Positions 7,402 to 15,360 of a DNA stretch of 35,158 bases are shown piece by piece. The notes below the pieces were generated by a model. That model saw only the letters and a list, made by a program, of their open reading frames with translations, was not told the origin of the DNA and did no database searches. Source of the DNA: Nocardia seriolae NBRC 15557 (GTDB taxonomy: Bacteria > Actinomycetota > Actinomycetes > Mycobacteriales > Mycobacteriaceae); contig NZ_BJWY01000079.1 of the NCBI RefSeq assembly GCF_007990715.1, positions 1-35,158 on the forward strand, written 5' to 3'. Made by a program: the position numbers and the translations under genes. Numbering within the stretch: position 1 is the first letter of the stretch; the number at the start of each line of letters is the position of its first letter.

Positions 7402-8791
7402 CCGGTCGCGTGTAGCGGTGTTTGACGCCCAGCGGGAAATACCCCGGATCGCCGTGCGGGAGCAGGACGATCCGGGGTAGCTGGCGTTCGGCTGGGACGT
7501 AGTTGGCGAATTCGCTGTTGAGACGACGCAATTCGATCCGCACCGACTCCGCGATCCGCTCGCGGAGATCGGCCGGAGGTGCGGCGGCCGGAGCGAGTTC
7601 CACGGTCACCAGCAGACTCCGGTCACGATCGGCGCTCTCCTCGACCTCCAGCACGAACTTCCCTGTGAGGTGATCGCTGATCCCCGGCCGCTCCAAACCG
7701 ACGGTGATGTTCTCCGGATAGACATTCGCCCCGTAGAACGAGACCGTGAAATGACTGCGGCCGAAGACATAGACGAACGGCTGCTCGAACCCGGTCACGG
7801 TCGGTCGCAAATCATGCTCGGCGAGAAACTCGAGCATCCGCCCGTGCGAGATGACACCGCCCTCATCGGCAATGTGATAGCGGATCAACGGGATTCCGCT
7901 GTCACCCGTCACGGCCAAGGTCCCGTCGATCTCCTCGAAGAATCGGTGCAGCGGGTCGTACTGCGCGAGAGTCGGCAACCTCGAGGCCCCGAAAAGCTCG
8001 CGCGCGACATCGGGCCGGGCCGCCAGCAGCCGCCGTATCTCCACCGACAGCGGCGTCTCATTGGCCAGCACCCCGCCGTCGGCGGTCCCGTACAGCGAGG
8101 CGATCGCGGTCCCCGCATCGATCCCACCGGCCCGCTCCGAAACCAGCGTCCGCCACTCCTCGCTGAAAACCTCACCGGCCGTGACGATCTTGATCGCGTA
8201 CTCCGCCCACGGAACGCCCTCCGCGCTCCCGGTATCGATCACGTCCTTGATGAACGGCGGATACCCCAGCAGCACGACCTGATCGAAATACGGTGCGAGC
8301 GTGCGGATCACTCGCAGAATCTCGTCCTTGTTGTTGCCCGGCGCGACGCTGGTCACCGGATACCCCCGCCCGGCCAGCTCGCGCACGCACCCCAGCGTGA
8401 ACAGCCCGCCCACCCAGGTGCCGAGCGCGAAACACACCACGGCCAGCGTCTTCCGCTCGTCCGCGCGAAACGCGTCCCGGAAGATCTGCTCGAACCGCGC
8501 CGTCGTGCGCCGCTCGTCCGCGATCGACCGTGGCCACGGCGTCGGTTCCCCGGTCGACCCCGACGACATGGCGATCACATCCCCGATCCGCCCGTCCCGG
8601 CACAACTCCGGCAGCGGATACCGCCGCAGATACCCGGGCTGGTCGACCAACGGCAGCTTGGTGAAATCCGCGAAGGAGGTGACCGCCGCCGCTTCGATGC
8701 CGTGCTCGGCCAGGAACCTCCCGTACGCGGGCACGCTCGCCGCGACCCGCTGGAACAGCTCCACTGCCGCCGCCTCGGGTTCCACCGTCAT
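7385..8791 (-). CDS. PaaK-like adenylate-forming enzyme
   Basis: A 468-aa protein related to phenylacetate-CoA ligase and coenzyme F390 synthetase, members of the ANL adenylating superfamily. The AMP-binding P-loop is SSGSTGEPTPW at about residues 75-85, followed by a Rossmann-like region (VAPGNNKDEILRVIRTLAPYFDQVVLLGYPPF), the SLYGTADGG adenine-site loop and IPLIRYHIADEGG. The ATG at 8791 has GAGGAGG 8 nt upstream. The C-terminal domain is shortened or diverged relative to typical PaaK and lacks an obvious conserved catalytic Lys motif, so the acceptor (CoA or other) is unclear. It lies 66 bp downstream of the DivIVA-repeat gene on the same strand and may be co-transcribed with it. Confidence 0.8.
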   Translation of the reverse strand: MTVEPEAAAVELFQRVAASVPAYGRFLAEHGIEAAAVTSFADFTKLPLVDQPGYLRRYPLPELCRDGRIGDVIAMSSGSTGEPTPWPRSIADERRTTARFEQIFRDAFRADERKTLAVVCFALGTWVGGLFTLGCVRELAGRGYPVTSVAPGNNKDEILRVIRTLAPYFDQVVLLGYPPFIKDVIDTGSAEGVPWAEYAIKIVTAGEVFSEEWRTLVSERAGGIDAGTAIASLYGTADGGVLANETPLSVEIRRLLAARPDVARELFGASRLPTLAQYDPLHRFFEEIDGTLAVTGDSGIPLIRYHIADEGGVISHGRMLEFLAEHDLRPTVTGFEQPFVYVFGRSHFTVSFYGANVYPENITVGLERPGISDHLTGKFVLEVEESADRDRSLLVTVELAPAAAPPADLRERIAESVRIELRRLNSEFANYVPAERQLPRIVLLPHGDPGYFPLGVKHRYTRPVSPAV

Positions 8792-8857
8792 CGTCCCGGC
8801 CTCCTCGGATCGCCCACGCCTGCCCCGACGATAGGTGAGCACTGCCCTCCGGGCCGC

Positions 8858-9427
8858 CTAATGCCGGGTCGCTTCGGAATTCTCGAGCTGATGCACCACC
8901 AGATCGAGGAAGGCGTCGACCTCCTCGCGGTGGTAGGCGGGTTCGCCGGCGGGCGCGAGATGGAAGGTGGTCTCCTGAATGTCCTTGGCGGTGAGCCCAT
9001 TCGGCCCGTGGTGGGCCAGGGTGGCGGCCAGCCGGTCGAGGAAGGCCCCCACCTCCTCGGCCAGATAGCCCCGGAAACCGAACGGGGGCGCGGAGAACCG
9101 GATCCGCAGCACGTCGTCGTGGGTGAGCGGGTCGTGGGTGCGGCCCGCGGGTAGGCGACTGCGGCCCCGGCGTAGGTTCTCGAGTTCGACGCACAGGTGG
9201 TCGAGGAAGTCGTCGACCTGCTCGATGTCGTACCCGTACCGCCCGGGCGGGGGAGCGTCGAACTCCGCCAGCCGGATCTCGGCGATGCTGAGGTGATCGC
9301 GCCCCACCATGGTGTCGGCGATGCGCGCGCAGAAGGCGTCCACCTGGGCGGGGTGATAGCCGTGCTGCCCGGACGGCGCGTGGCCGAAGCGGGTGCGGCG
9401 GACGTCGTCGGGGGTCACTCGCGACAT
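8858..9427 (-). CDS. DivIVA-domain repeat protein, four repeats
   Basis: A 189-aa protein built almost entirely from four copies of the short DivIVA N-terminal-type motif: about residues 5-40, 46-84, 101-139 and 145-183. Each repeat runs hydrophobic-x-x-D/E-[VI] ... F ... G/A-Y ... E/Q-V-D/G-[AD]-F-[LC]-[DA]. The clearest is repeat 4, AYHREEVDAFLDLVVHQLEN. Unlike Wag31/DivIVA there is no long coiled coil after the domain. This matches a known but poorly characterised actinobacterial family of DivIVA-domain repeat proteins. In DivIVA the motif binds curved membrane or partners at poles and septa; a scaffold or adaptor role here is inference. ATG 9427 lacks a clear ribosome binding site. It lies downstream of the TetR gene and upstream of the PaaK-like gene. 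Confidence 0.82.
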   Translation of the reverse strand: MSRVTPDDVRRTRFGHAPSGQHGYHPAQVDAFCARIADTMVGRDHLSIAEIRLAEFDAPPPGRYGYDIEQVDDFLDHLCVELENLRRGRSRLPAGRTHDPLTHDDVLRIRFSAPPFGFRGYLAEEVGAFLDRLAATLAHHGPNGLTAKDIQETTFHLAPAGEPAYHREEVDAFLDLVVHQLENSEATRH

Positions 9428-9525
9428 TGTGCCAATGGGTTCATGTCCGAATTTCCTCCGCCCCTTGCGGATCCGGCCGCATCGGACAAACGGGTCTGTT
9501 TGCCGTGCCTCGGTGTCGCGGTCGC

Positions 9526-10149
9526 TCAGTGCTTGCGCACCCCGTCGATGAGCAGATGCCGGATGGCATGGCTGAGATCGTCGACCGCCCGCGCGTCCGG
9601 CGTCCGGATCCCGTGCAGGATGGCCGCCAGCAGCATTCCCGTCACCGCCCGCGCGGTGTTCGCGGTATCGAGATCCGCACGCAGATAACCCCGTTCGACA
9701 CCGTGCTCCAGATATCCGGCCGTCAGCGAGTCCGCGGTATCGAGCAGCCCGTACAACCGCATGGTCAGCTCGGTGTCGATCCCGGTGGCCTGGAACAGCA
9801 GCAGCTGCGCCACCCGCTGATCCTCGAGGAAGATCCGATTGAGCGCGTCGCCGATCCGGTCCACCTGCGCCCGGTACTCCTCGAGACTGTCGGCGGCGTC
9901 CGGCGCGTTGTCGGTGCCCAGCGATTCGATGATCCGCGCCGCCAGATCGTCGATGACGTGGTCGATGATGTCGCGCTTGTTCTCGAAGTACCGGTAGAAC
10001 GTCCCGTGCCCGATGCCCAGGTGGTTGGCGATGTCGGCGATCCCGGTCGAGTGATAGCCCTTCTCGGCGAAACACGCGAACGCGGTGTCGATGATCTCCT
10101 GCCGGAGTTCGGCCTTGCGCCGTTCGATTCTCGAGGATGGCTTCGTCAC
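9526..10149 (-). CDS. TetR-family transcriptional repressor
   Basis: A 207-aa TetR regulator. The N-terminal DNA-binding domain covers about residues 10-60 and has the characteristic helix pair TGIADIANHLGIGHGTFYRYFENKRDII; the remaining helices form the ligand-binding and dimerisation domain. GTG 10149 is chosen because the longer frame to 10191 would place coding sequence over a perfect palindrome (10175-10196) that looks like the operator. It is divergent from the Baeyer-Villiger-type monooxygenase, a standard arrangement in which the TetR protein represses both genes until a ketone-type or other hydrophobic ligand is present. The ligand is unknown. Confidence 0.9.
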   Translation of the reverse strand: MTKPSSRIERRKAELRQEIIDTAFACFAEKGYHSTGIADIANHLGIGHGTFYRYFENKRDIIDHVIDDLAARIIESLGTDNAPDAADSLEEYRAQVDRIGDALNRIFLEDQRVAQLLLFQATGIDTELTMRLYGLLDTADSLTAGYLEHGVERGYLRADLDTANTARAVTGMLLAAILHGIRTPDARAVDDLSHAIRHLLIDGVRKH

Positions 10150-10174
10150 AGGCCCGATGATACGGTGATCACAA

Positions 10175-10196
10175 ACGGAATGAGATGTCATTCCGT
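10175..10196. promoter_or_regulatory. Palindromic TetR operator
   Basis: ACGGAATGA (10175-10183) and TCATTCCGT (10188-10196) form a perfect 9-bp inverted repeat around GATG. The site lies 25 bp from the TetR start and 50 bp from the monooxygenase start, inside their shared divergent promoter region. Confidence 0.75.
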
Positions 10197-10246
10197 GACG
10201 TGTGCATCACTACAGAGTTCATGAACACCATTGCGGGAGGTTCGGC

Positions 10247-11740
10247 GTGGCACCTCAATACGACGCCATCGTGGTCGGCGCCGGATTCGGCGGTATGGGC
10301 GCGGGCATCGAGCTCGATCGGCTCGGCCTGAGCAATTTCGTCATCCTCGAGCGCGAGGACGATCTGGGCGGCACCTGGCATGTGAACCACTACCCGGGTC
10401 TGGCCGTGGACATCGCCTCGGTCACCTACTCGTACTCCTTCGAGCCCAACCCGTACTGGTCGCGGCTGTTCGCGCCGGGTTCGGAGCTCAAGAAGTACGC
10501 CGAGCACGTGGCCGACAAGTACGACCTGCGCCGGCGCATGCGTTTCGACACCGTTGTCGGCGGCGCGCGCTGGGACGAGGAGCAGCAGGTCTGGGTCGTC
10601 GCCATCGAGGGCGGCGAAGCCCTGACCGCGCGCTACCTGATGACCGCGACCGGATTCCTGTCCCAGCCCTACACCCCGCCGTTCCCGGGCATCGAAACCT
10701 TCGCGGGCAAGATCATCCACCCCACCGCGTGGGAGGACGACTTCGACCTGACCGGCCGCAAGGCCGCCATCATCGGCACCGGCGCGACCGCCGTGCAGTT
10801 GATCCCCGAGGTCGCCAAGAAGGCGCAGGCGCTGACCGTCTTCCAGCGCACCCCGATCTGGGTGGTGCCCAAGTTCGACACCGCCATCGCGCCCAGCGTG
10901 CAGAAGCTGTTCGCGCGAGTCCCGTTGACACAGAAAGCCGCCCGCCTGGTGAACACCTCCATGCTGGAGGCGCTCATGGTCGTCGGCGTGCTGCACTTCA
11001 AGCAGGCAAAGCTGCTGAACAAGGGCGCGGGCGTGCTGGCGAAGGCGCACCTGCGCAACTCGGTGCGCGACAAGGAGACTCGCAAGAAGCTGACCCCCGA
11101 CTACGACTTCGGCTGTAAGCGGCCCACCTTCTCGAACACCTACTTCACCACGTTCAACGAGCCGCACGTGCGCCTGGAGACCAACTCCATCGACCACATC
11201 GAACCCGACGGCATCGTCACCGCCGACGGCCACAAGACCGAGATCGACACCCTGATCCTGGCCACCGGCTTCAACCTGTGGGTCGTCAACTTCCCGGCCA
11301 TCGAGATCATCGGCCGCGACGGCCGCAATCTCGGAAAGTTCTGGCGCGACAACCGTTTCCAGGCCTACGAGGGCATCACGATCCCGAAGTTCCCCAACTT
11401 CGTCAGCCTCAACAGCCCCTACTCCTACAGCGGCCTGTCCTACTTCACCACCATCGAGGCGCAGATGAAGCACATGGCGCGCCTGTTCGGTGAGATGTTC
11501 CGCCGCGGCGAGCAGGTCTTCGAGGTGACCGAGCGGGCCAATACCGAGTTCCTCGATCGCGTCACCGACAAGCTGGGCGCCTCGGTGTTCTACGGCGGCC
11601 AGTGCGCGACGGCGCGGAGCTACTATTTCAATCAGCACGGCGAGGCCGCCCTGCTGCGTCCGACCAGCACCCTGAACGCCCATCGCGAGGCGTCCAGCTT
11701 CCCGCTCGACGACTACACCTACGGGGTCAAGTCGGCCTGA
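10247..11740 (+). CDS. Flavin-dependent Baeyer-Villiger-type monooxygenase
   Basis: A 497-aa class B flavoprotein monooxygenase that uses NADPH and O2 to insert oxygen next to a carbonyl or oxidise a heteroatom. GTG 10247 has GGGAGG 6 nt upstream. The FAD-binding Rossmann motif is GAGFGG at residues 11-16, and the NADPH-binding motif is IIGTGATAVQ near residues 175-184. The Baeyer-Villiger fingerprint F-x-G-x-x-x-H-x-x-x-W is present (F152, G154, H158, W162), but the next residue is Glu rather than the usual Pro or Asp. ATGF near residue 134 and LATGFNLW in the C-terminal part are as expected. TetR control through the palindrome upstream is likely. The substrate is not predictable. Confidence 0.88.
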   Translation: MAPQYDAIVVGAGFGGMGAGIELDRLGLSNFVILEREDDLGGTWHVNHYPGLAVDIASVTYSYSFEPNPYWSRLFAPGSELKKYAEHVADKYDLRRRMRFDTVVGGARWDEEQQVWVVAIEGGEALTARYLMTATGFLSQPYTPPFPGIETFAGKIIHPTAWEDDFDLTGRKAAIIGTGATAVQLIPEVAKKAQALTVFQRTPIWVVPKFDTAIAPSVQKLFARVPLTQKAARLVNTSMLEALMVVGVLHFKQAKLLNKGAGVLAKAHLRNSVRDKETRKKLTPDYDFGCKRPTFSNTYFTTFNEPHVRLETNSIDHIEPDGIVTADGHKTEIDTLILATGFNLWVVNFPAIEIIGRDGRNLGKFWRDNRFQAYEGITIPKFPNFVSLNSPYSYSGLSYFTTIEAQMKHMARLFGEMFRRGEQVFEVTERANTEFLDRVTDKLGASVFYGGQCATARSYYFNQHGEAALLRPTSTLNAHREASSFPLDDYTYGVKSA

Positions 11741-11746
11741 GCGGGA

Positions 11747-11782
11747 CTGCGCGGTCGGCATAGTCGGCGGCCGACCGCGCAG
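11747..11782 (+). terminator. Hairpin terminator after the monooxygenase gene
   Basis: A perfect 13-bp stem, CTGCGCGGTCGGC (11747-11759) with GCCGACCGCGCAG (11770-11782), and a 10-nt loop, starting 6 bp after the stop codon. There is no T-run, as is common for actinobacterial hairpin terminators. It insulates yajC from readthrough. The remaining 150 bp before yajC holds no gene and presumably contains the sec promoter. Confidence 0.7.
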
Positions 11783-11935
11783 CCCGGCGCGAACTGCCGA
11801 GACATCCGAAGATCAGCCCTGCGCGAAACACCGCCGCCACGATTACAGGTCGGCGCGCCTTCTCTCAGGGTCTACTGGCAGACTGTCTTGGAGAACGCCA
11901 CCAACGACCTACTTGACTAGGGGCTGACTTCGACG

Positions 11936-12313
11936 ATGGACCTTCTGCTGCCGCTGCTGCTGGTTGCTCTGCTCATCCCGATGTTCCTGGGCGTCCGCCG
12001 CCAGAAGCGCGAGATGGCCAAGGTGACCGAGATGCAGGACACCCTGAAGGTCGGCGACCGGGTCGTCACCACGTCGGGGCTCTTCGGCACCGTCGTCGAA
12101 CTCGACGACACCAGCGTCGATCTGGAGATCGCGGAGGAGGTCGTCACCACCTGGCTGCGGCAGTCCATCCGCGAGGTGCGCAATGACGATGCCGCCGAGG
12201 ACACCTCGACCGAGAGCGCGACCGATGCGGTCGCGGCCGAGAGCATCGAGCCCGCGTCCGTGAACGGCGCCGAGCCCGCCGCCGACGACGCGCCGAAGCT
12301 GACCAAGGACTGA
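11936..12313 (+). CDS. yajC: Sec translocase accessory subunit YajC
   Basis: A 125-aa single-pass membrane protein of the SecDF-YajC complex that assists preprotein export through SecYEG. The N-terminal membrane helix (about residues 2-18, LLLPLLLVALLIPMFLG) is followed by basic RRQKREM and the core motif LKVGDRVVTTSGLFGTVVELDD. The acidic C-terminal tail, roughly residues 88-125, is low complexity and longer than in E. coli, as usual for actinobacteria. It is first in the secretion block; secD follows 103 bp downstream. Confidence 0.96.
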   Translation: MDLLLPLLLVALLIPMFLGVRRQKREMAKVTEMQDTLKVGDRVVTTSGLFGTVVELDDTSVDLEIAEEVVTTWLRQSIREVRNDDAAEDTSTESATDAVAAESIEPASVNGAEPAADDAPKLTKD

Positions 12314-12314
12314 G

Positions 12315-12370
12315 CACACCCCGCGCCATCGCCCGCCCCCTTGCCCGGCGGCCGGTGGCGCTGCGGTGTG
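12315..12370 (+). other. Long imperfect hairpin in the yajC-secD spacer
   Basis: CACACC (12315-12320) pairs with GGTGTG (12365-12370), and GCGCCA (12323-12328) with TGGCGC (12356-12361), across a small internal loop. The 27-nt middle part is very GC rich and can fold further. There is no T-tract. It ends 33 nt before the secD ribosome binding site. It may tune the YajC:SecD ratio by partial termination or mRNA stability; that role is inference. Confidence 0.4.
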
Positions 12371-12416
12371 TGACCACACCCGTTCCACCATCGACCCCGC
12401 CTAGGAGATAAGTACT

Positions 12417-14102
12417 GTGCCACCTTCTCAGGGAACGGCGCATCCGTTGCGCTTGCTCGGCGTCTACGCCGCGCTGGTGGCTTTGATGTTCGGCCTGATC
12501 TTCTTCACCGGCGACAAGGTCCACACCCCGAAGCTCGGCATCGATCTGCAGGGCGGTACCCGGGTCACCTTGACGGCCCGTACCCCGGACGGCGGCAAGC
12601 CGAGCCAGGACAGCCTGAAGAAGGCCCAGGACATCATCGAGAAGCGCGTCAACGGACTCGGCGTCGCCGGTTCCGAGGTCGTGATCGAGGGCGACAACCT
12701 GGTGATCACGGTCCCGGGTGAGGATGGCGCGCAGGCCAAGTCGCTGGCGACCACCGCCAAGCTCTACGTGCGCCCGATGCTGAACGTGACCGCCCCGCAG
12801 GTGGGCAAGGCGCCGCAGCAGCCCGCGGCGGGCCAGCCGACGACTCCGGCTCCGGCCACCGACACCGCGACGCCGACCAGCGTCCCGGCCGCGCCGAGCG
12901 CCGAGGCTCCGGCTCCGCAGAACCGGGTGTTCCCCGCGCAGGGCCCGACCACGCCGTCTCCGACTCCCACGCCGAAGGCGCCGAACGCGCAGCAGACCCA
13001 GCAGGAGATCGCCGCCGCGAAGGCGTTGCGCCAGAGCACCGATCAGACGGCCCAGCTCCAGGCCATGGCCACCATGGACTGCTCGAAGCCGGATCCGTTG
13101 CAGGGCAATGACGATCCGAATCTGCCGCTGGTCACCTGCAACACCGACGGCACCGAGGTCTACCTGCTCGACAAGTCCAAGCTCGACGGCCAGGAGATCA
13201 AGGACGCGTCCGGCACCCTGGACACCCGTCAGGGCCGCTGGGTGGTCAATGTCGAGTTCAAGTCCAGTGGTTCGGACGCCTGGGGCAACCTGACCAACGA
13301 ATACGTCGGCAAGCAGCTGGCTTTCGCCCTCGACACCAAGGTCGTCAGCGCCCCGCGCGTCGCGTCCGGTGGACAGTTCGGTGGCAGCACCCAGATCTCC
13401 GGCAACTTCAACGGCACCTCCGCCAAGGAGCTGGCGAACTCGCTCAAGTACGGTTCGCTGCCGCTGTCGTTCGCGACCTCCGAGGCCGAGACGGTGTCGG
13501 CCACCCTGGGTTTGTCGTCGCTGCGCGCGGGCCTGATCGCCGGTGCCATCGGCCTGGTGGCGGTGCTCATCTACTGCCTGCTCTACTACCGCATGCTCGG
13601 CTTCCTGGCCGGTTTCTCGCTGCTCGCCGCCGGTGTGGCGGTGTACGCGCTGATCGTGCTGCTGGGCCGCTGGATCGGGTTCACCCTCGACCTGGCCGGT
13701 ATCGCCGGTCTGATCATCGGTATCGGTATGACAGCGGACTCGTTCGTCGTCTTCTTCGAACGCATCAAGGACCAGATGCGCGAGGGCCGCAGCTTCCGCT
13801 CGGCGGTGCCGCGCGGCTGGCAGCGCGCGCAGCGCACCAACCTCTCGGGTAAGACGGTGTCGCTCATCGCCTCCGCGGTGCTGTACCTGCTGGCTGCCGG
13901 TCAGGTGAAGGGCTTCGCCTTCACCCTCGGTCTGACCACGGTGCTCGACGTCATCGTGCTGTACCTGGTGACCGCGCCGCTGATGATGCTGGTCTCGCGC
14001 TCGCCGTTCTGGGCGAAGCCGTCGGTGAACGGCCTGGGCGCTATTGCAGAGCTTGCACAGGAACGCAAGGCCACGGCCGGTGTCCTGGTGAAGGAGGCGT
14101 GA
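12417..14102 (+). CDS. secD: Protein translocase subunit SecD
   Basis: A 561-aa RND-like membrane protein that uses the proton gradient to pull preproteins across the membrane with SecF. GTG 12417 has AGGAG about 10 nt upstream. After the first membrane helix (residues about 10-30) comes the conserved LGIDLQGGTRVTL segment, then the periplasmic P1 domain and, at the end, five membrane helices with GMTADSFVVFFERIKDQ, the D4-type motif. Residues about 125-195 form a Pro/Thr/Ala-rich insertion (repeated TPAPATDT, TPSPTPTPK) that is absent from E. coli SecD but common in actinobacteria. The stop overlaps the ribosome binding region of secF; the two genes are translationally coupled. Confidence 0.96.
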   Translation: MPPSQGTAHPLRLLGVYAALVALMFGLIFFTGDKVHTPKLGIDLQGGTRVTLTARTPDGGKPSQDSLKKAQDIIEKRVNGLGVAGSEVVIEGDNLVITVPGEDGAQAKSLATTAKLYVRPMLNVTAPQVGKAPQQPAAGQPTTPAPATDTATPTSVPAAPSAEAPAPQNRVFPAQGPTTPSPTPTPKAPNAQQTQQEIAAAKALRQSTDQTAQLQAMATMDCSKPDPLQGNDDPNLPLVTCNTDGTEVYLLDKSKLDGQEIKDASGTLDTRQGRWVVNVEFKSSGSDAWGNLTNEYVGKQLAFALDTKVVSAPRVASGGQFGGSTQISGNFNGTSAKELANSLKYGSLPLSFATSEAETVSATLGLSSLRAGLIAGAIGLVAVLIYCLLYYRMLGFLAGFSLLAAGVAVYALIVLLGRWIGFTLDLAGIAGLIIGIGMTADSFVVFFERIKDQMREGRSFRSAVPRGWQRAQRTNLSGKTVSLIASAVLYLLAAGQVKGFAFTLGLTTVLDVIVLYLVTAPLMMLVSRSPFWAKPSVNGLGAIAELAQERKATAGVLVKEA

Positions 14103-14104
14103 TC

Positions 14105-15340
14105 ATGGCCAAGTCCTCTCCCGTCGCGGTGGATCCCGACAACGAACTCGACTACGAGGAAGTCGTTTCGGGCAAGCAGCACAGTCTGTTCGAGCGGCTG
14201 TACACCGGCACCGGCGGTTTCGAGATCGTCGGCAAGCGCAAGATGTACTACGGCATCGCCGCGGTGCTCATGGCGATCGCCATCGCGAGCATGGCGATCA
14301 AGGGCTTCACCCTGGGCATCGACTTCGCGGGTGGTTCCCGCATCCAGCTGCCCGCCGCCGACGGCGTCACCACCTCGCAGGTGGACGAGGTCTACCGCGC
14401 GACACTGGGGCACGATCCGGTGACCACGCAGAAGGTGGGCTCGGGTTCCTCGGCCACCATTCAGCTGCGGTCGGATTCGCTGTCGGCCGAACAGGCCGAC
14501 AAGCTGCAGAACGCGCTCTTCGACGCCTTCCACCCGAAGGATTCCAGCGGCGAGCCCAGCCGTAACGCCATCAGCGTGGCCGAGATCAGTGAGACCTGGG
14601 GTGGCCAGGTCACCCACAAGGCATTGCTGGCGCTGGTGGTGTTCGTGGCATTGACCATGGTGTACATCGCGATTCGCTTCGAGCGGGACATGTCGATCGC
14701 GGCCATCGGCTCGCTGTTCTTCAACCTGATCGTGACCGCGGGCATCTATTCGCTGGTCGGTTTCGAGGTGACGCCCGCGGCGGTCATCGGTCTGCTCACG
14801 ATTCTGGGTTACGTGCTCTACGACAACGTGGTCGTCTTCGACAAGGTCGAGGCGAACACCCGCGGCGTGCTGCACCTGACCAAGCACACCTACGCGGAGA
14901 AGGCGAACCTGGCGGCCAACCAGACGCTGATGCGCTCGATCAACACCACCGTCATCGGCATCCTGCCGATCATCGGCATGCTGGTGATCGCGGTGTGGCT
15001 GCTGGGCGTCGGCACCCTCAAGGACCTGGCGCTGGTGCAGCTGGTCGGCATGATCGTGGGTGGCTACTCGTCGATCTTCTTCGCGGTGCCCCTGCTGGTG
15101 TCGCTCAAGGAGACCTGGGGTCCGGTGGCCGCGCACACCAAGAAGGTGCTGGCCCGTCGTTCCGGTGCGGGCTCCGCGCGCGTCGGTGCGGCCGCGGCCT
15201 CCCGCGCGGGTGCCGCCGCGCGCGGCTCGGATGCGGTCGCCAATGGTTTGGCGCGCGACCACGGTCCGCGCGGGCAGGCCACCGGAGCGCCGCGGCCCGG
15301 CGCGCGGCCGAGTGGGAAACGACAGAAGCGACGGCACTGA
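14105..15340 (+). CDS. secF: Protein translocase subunit SecF
   Basis: A 411-aa partner of SecD in the export motor. ATG 14105 is favoured because AAGGAGG (14091-14097) lies 7 nt upstream; the GTG at 14099 is too close. Conserved signatures are LGIDFAGGSRIQL after the first membrane helix and, in the C-terminal membrane domain, TILGYVLYDNVVVFDKVEANTRG. The last 60 or so residues form an Ala/Arg-rich basic tail ending GKRQKRRH, a cytoplasmic extension typical of actinobacterial SecF. secD ends 2 bp before this start, and the lipoprotein gene follows 20 bp after the stop. Confidence 0.95.
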   Translation: MAKSSPVAVDPDNELDYEEVVSGKQHSLFERLYTGTGGFEIVGKRKMYYGIAAVLMAIAIASMAIKGFTLGIDFAGGSRIQLPAADGVTTSQVDEVYRATLGHDPVTTQKVGSGSSATIQLRSDSLSAEQADKLQNALFDAFHPKDSSGEPSRNAISVAEISETWGGQVTHKALLALVVFVALTMVYIAIRFERDMSIAAIGSLFFNLIVTAGIYSLVGFEVTPAAVIGLLTILGYVLYDNVVVFDKVEANTRGVLHLTKHTYAEKANLAANQTLMRSINTTVIGILPIIGMLVIAVWLLGVGTLKDLALVQLVGMIVGGYSSIFFAVPLLVSLKETWGPVAAHTKKVLARRSGAGSARVGAAAASRAGAAARGSDAVANGLARDHGPRGQATGAPRPGARPSGKRQKRRH

Positions 15341-15360
15341 CGCGCAGGGGGTTGCGGACG

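Noticed and set aside
9487..9502. CAAAC...GTTTG inverted repeat between the TetR and DivIVA-repeat genes
   Set aside because: Only 5 bp per arm; too weak to call a terminator or operator.
10202..10246. Upstream start for the monooxygenase at 10202
   Set aside because: Adds a non-homologous His-rich leader and runs close to the TetR operator; GTG 10247 has a good GGGAGG site and begins just before the FAD motif.
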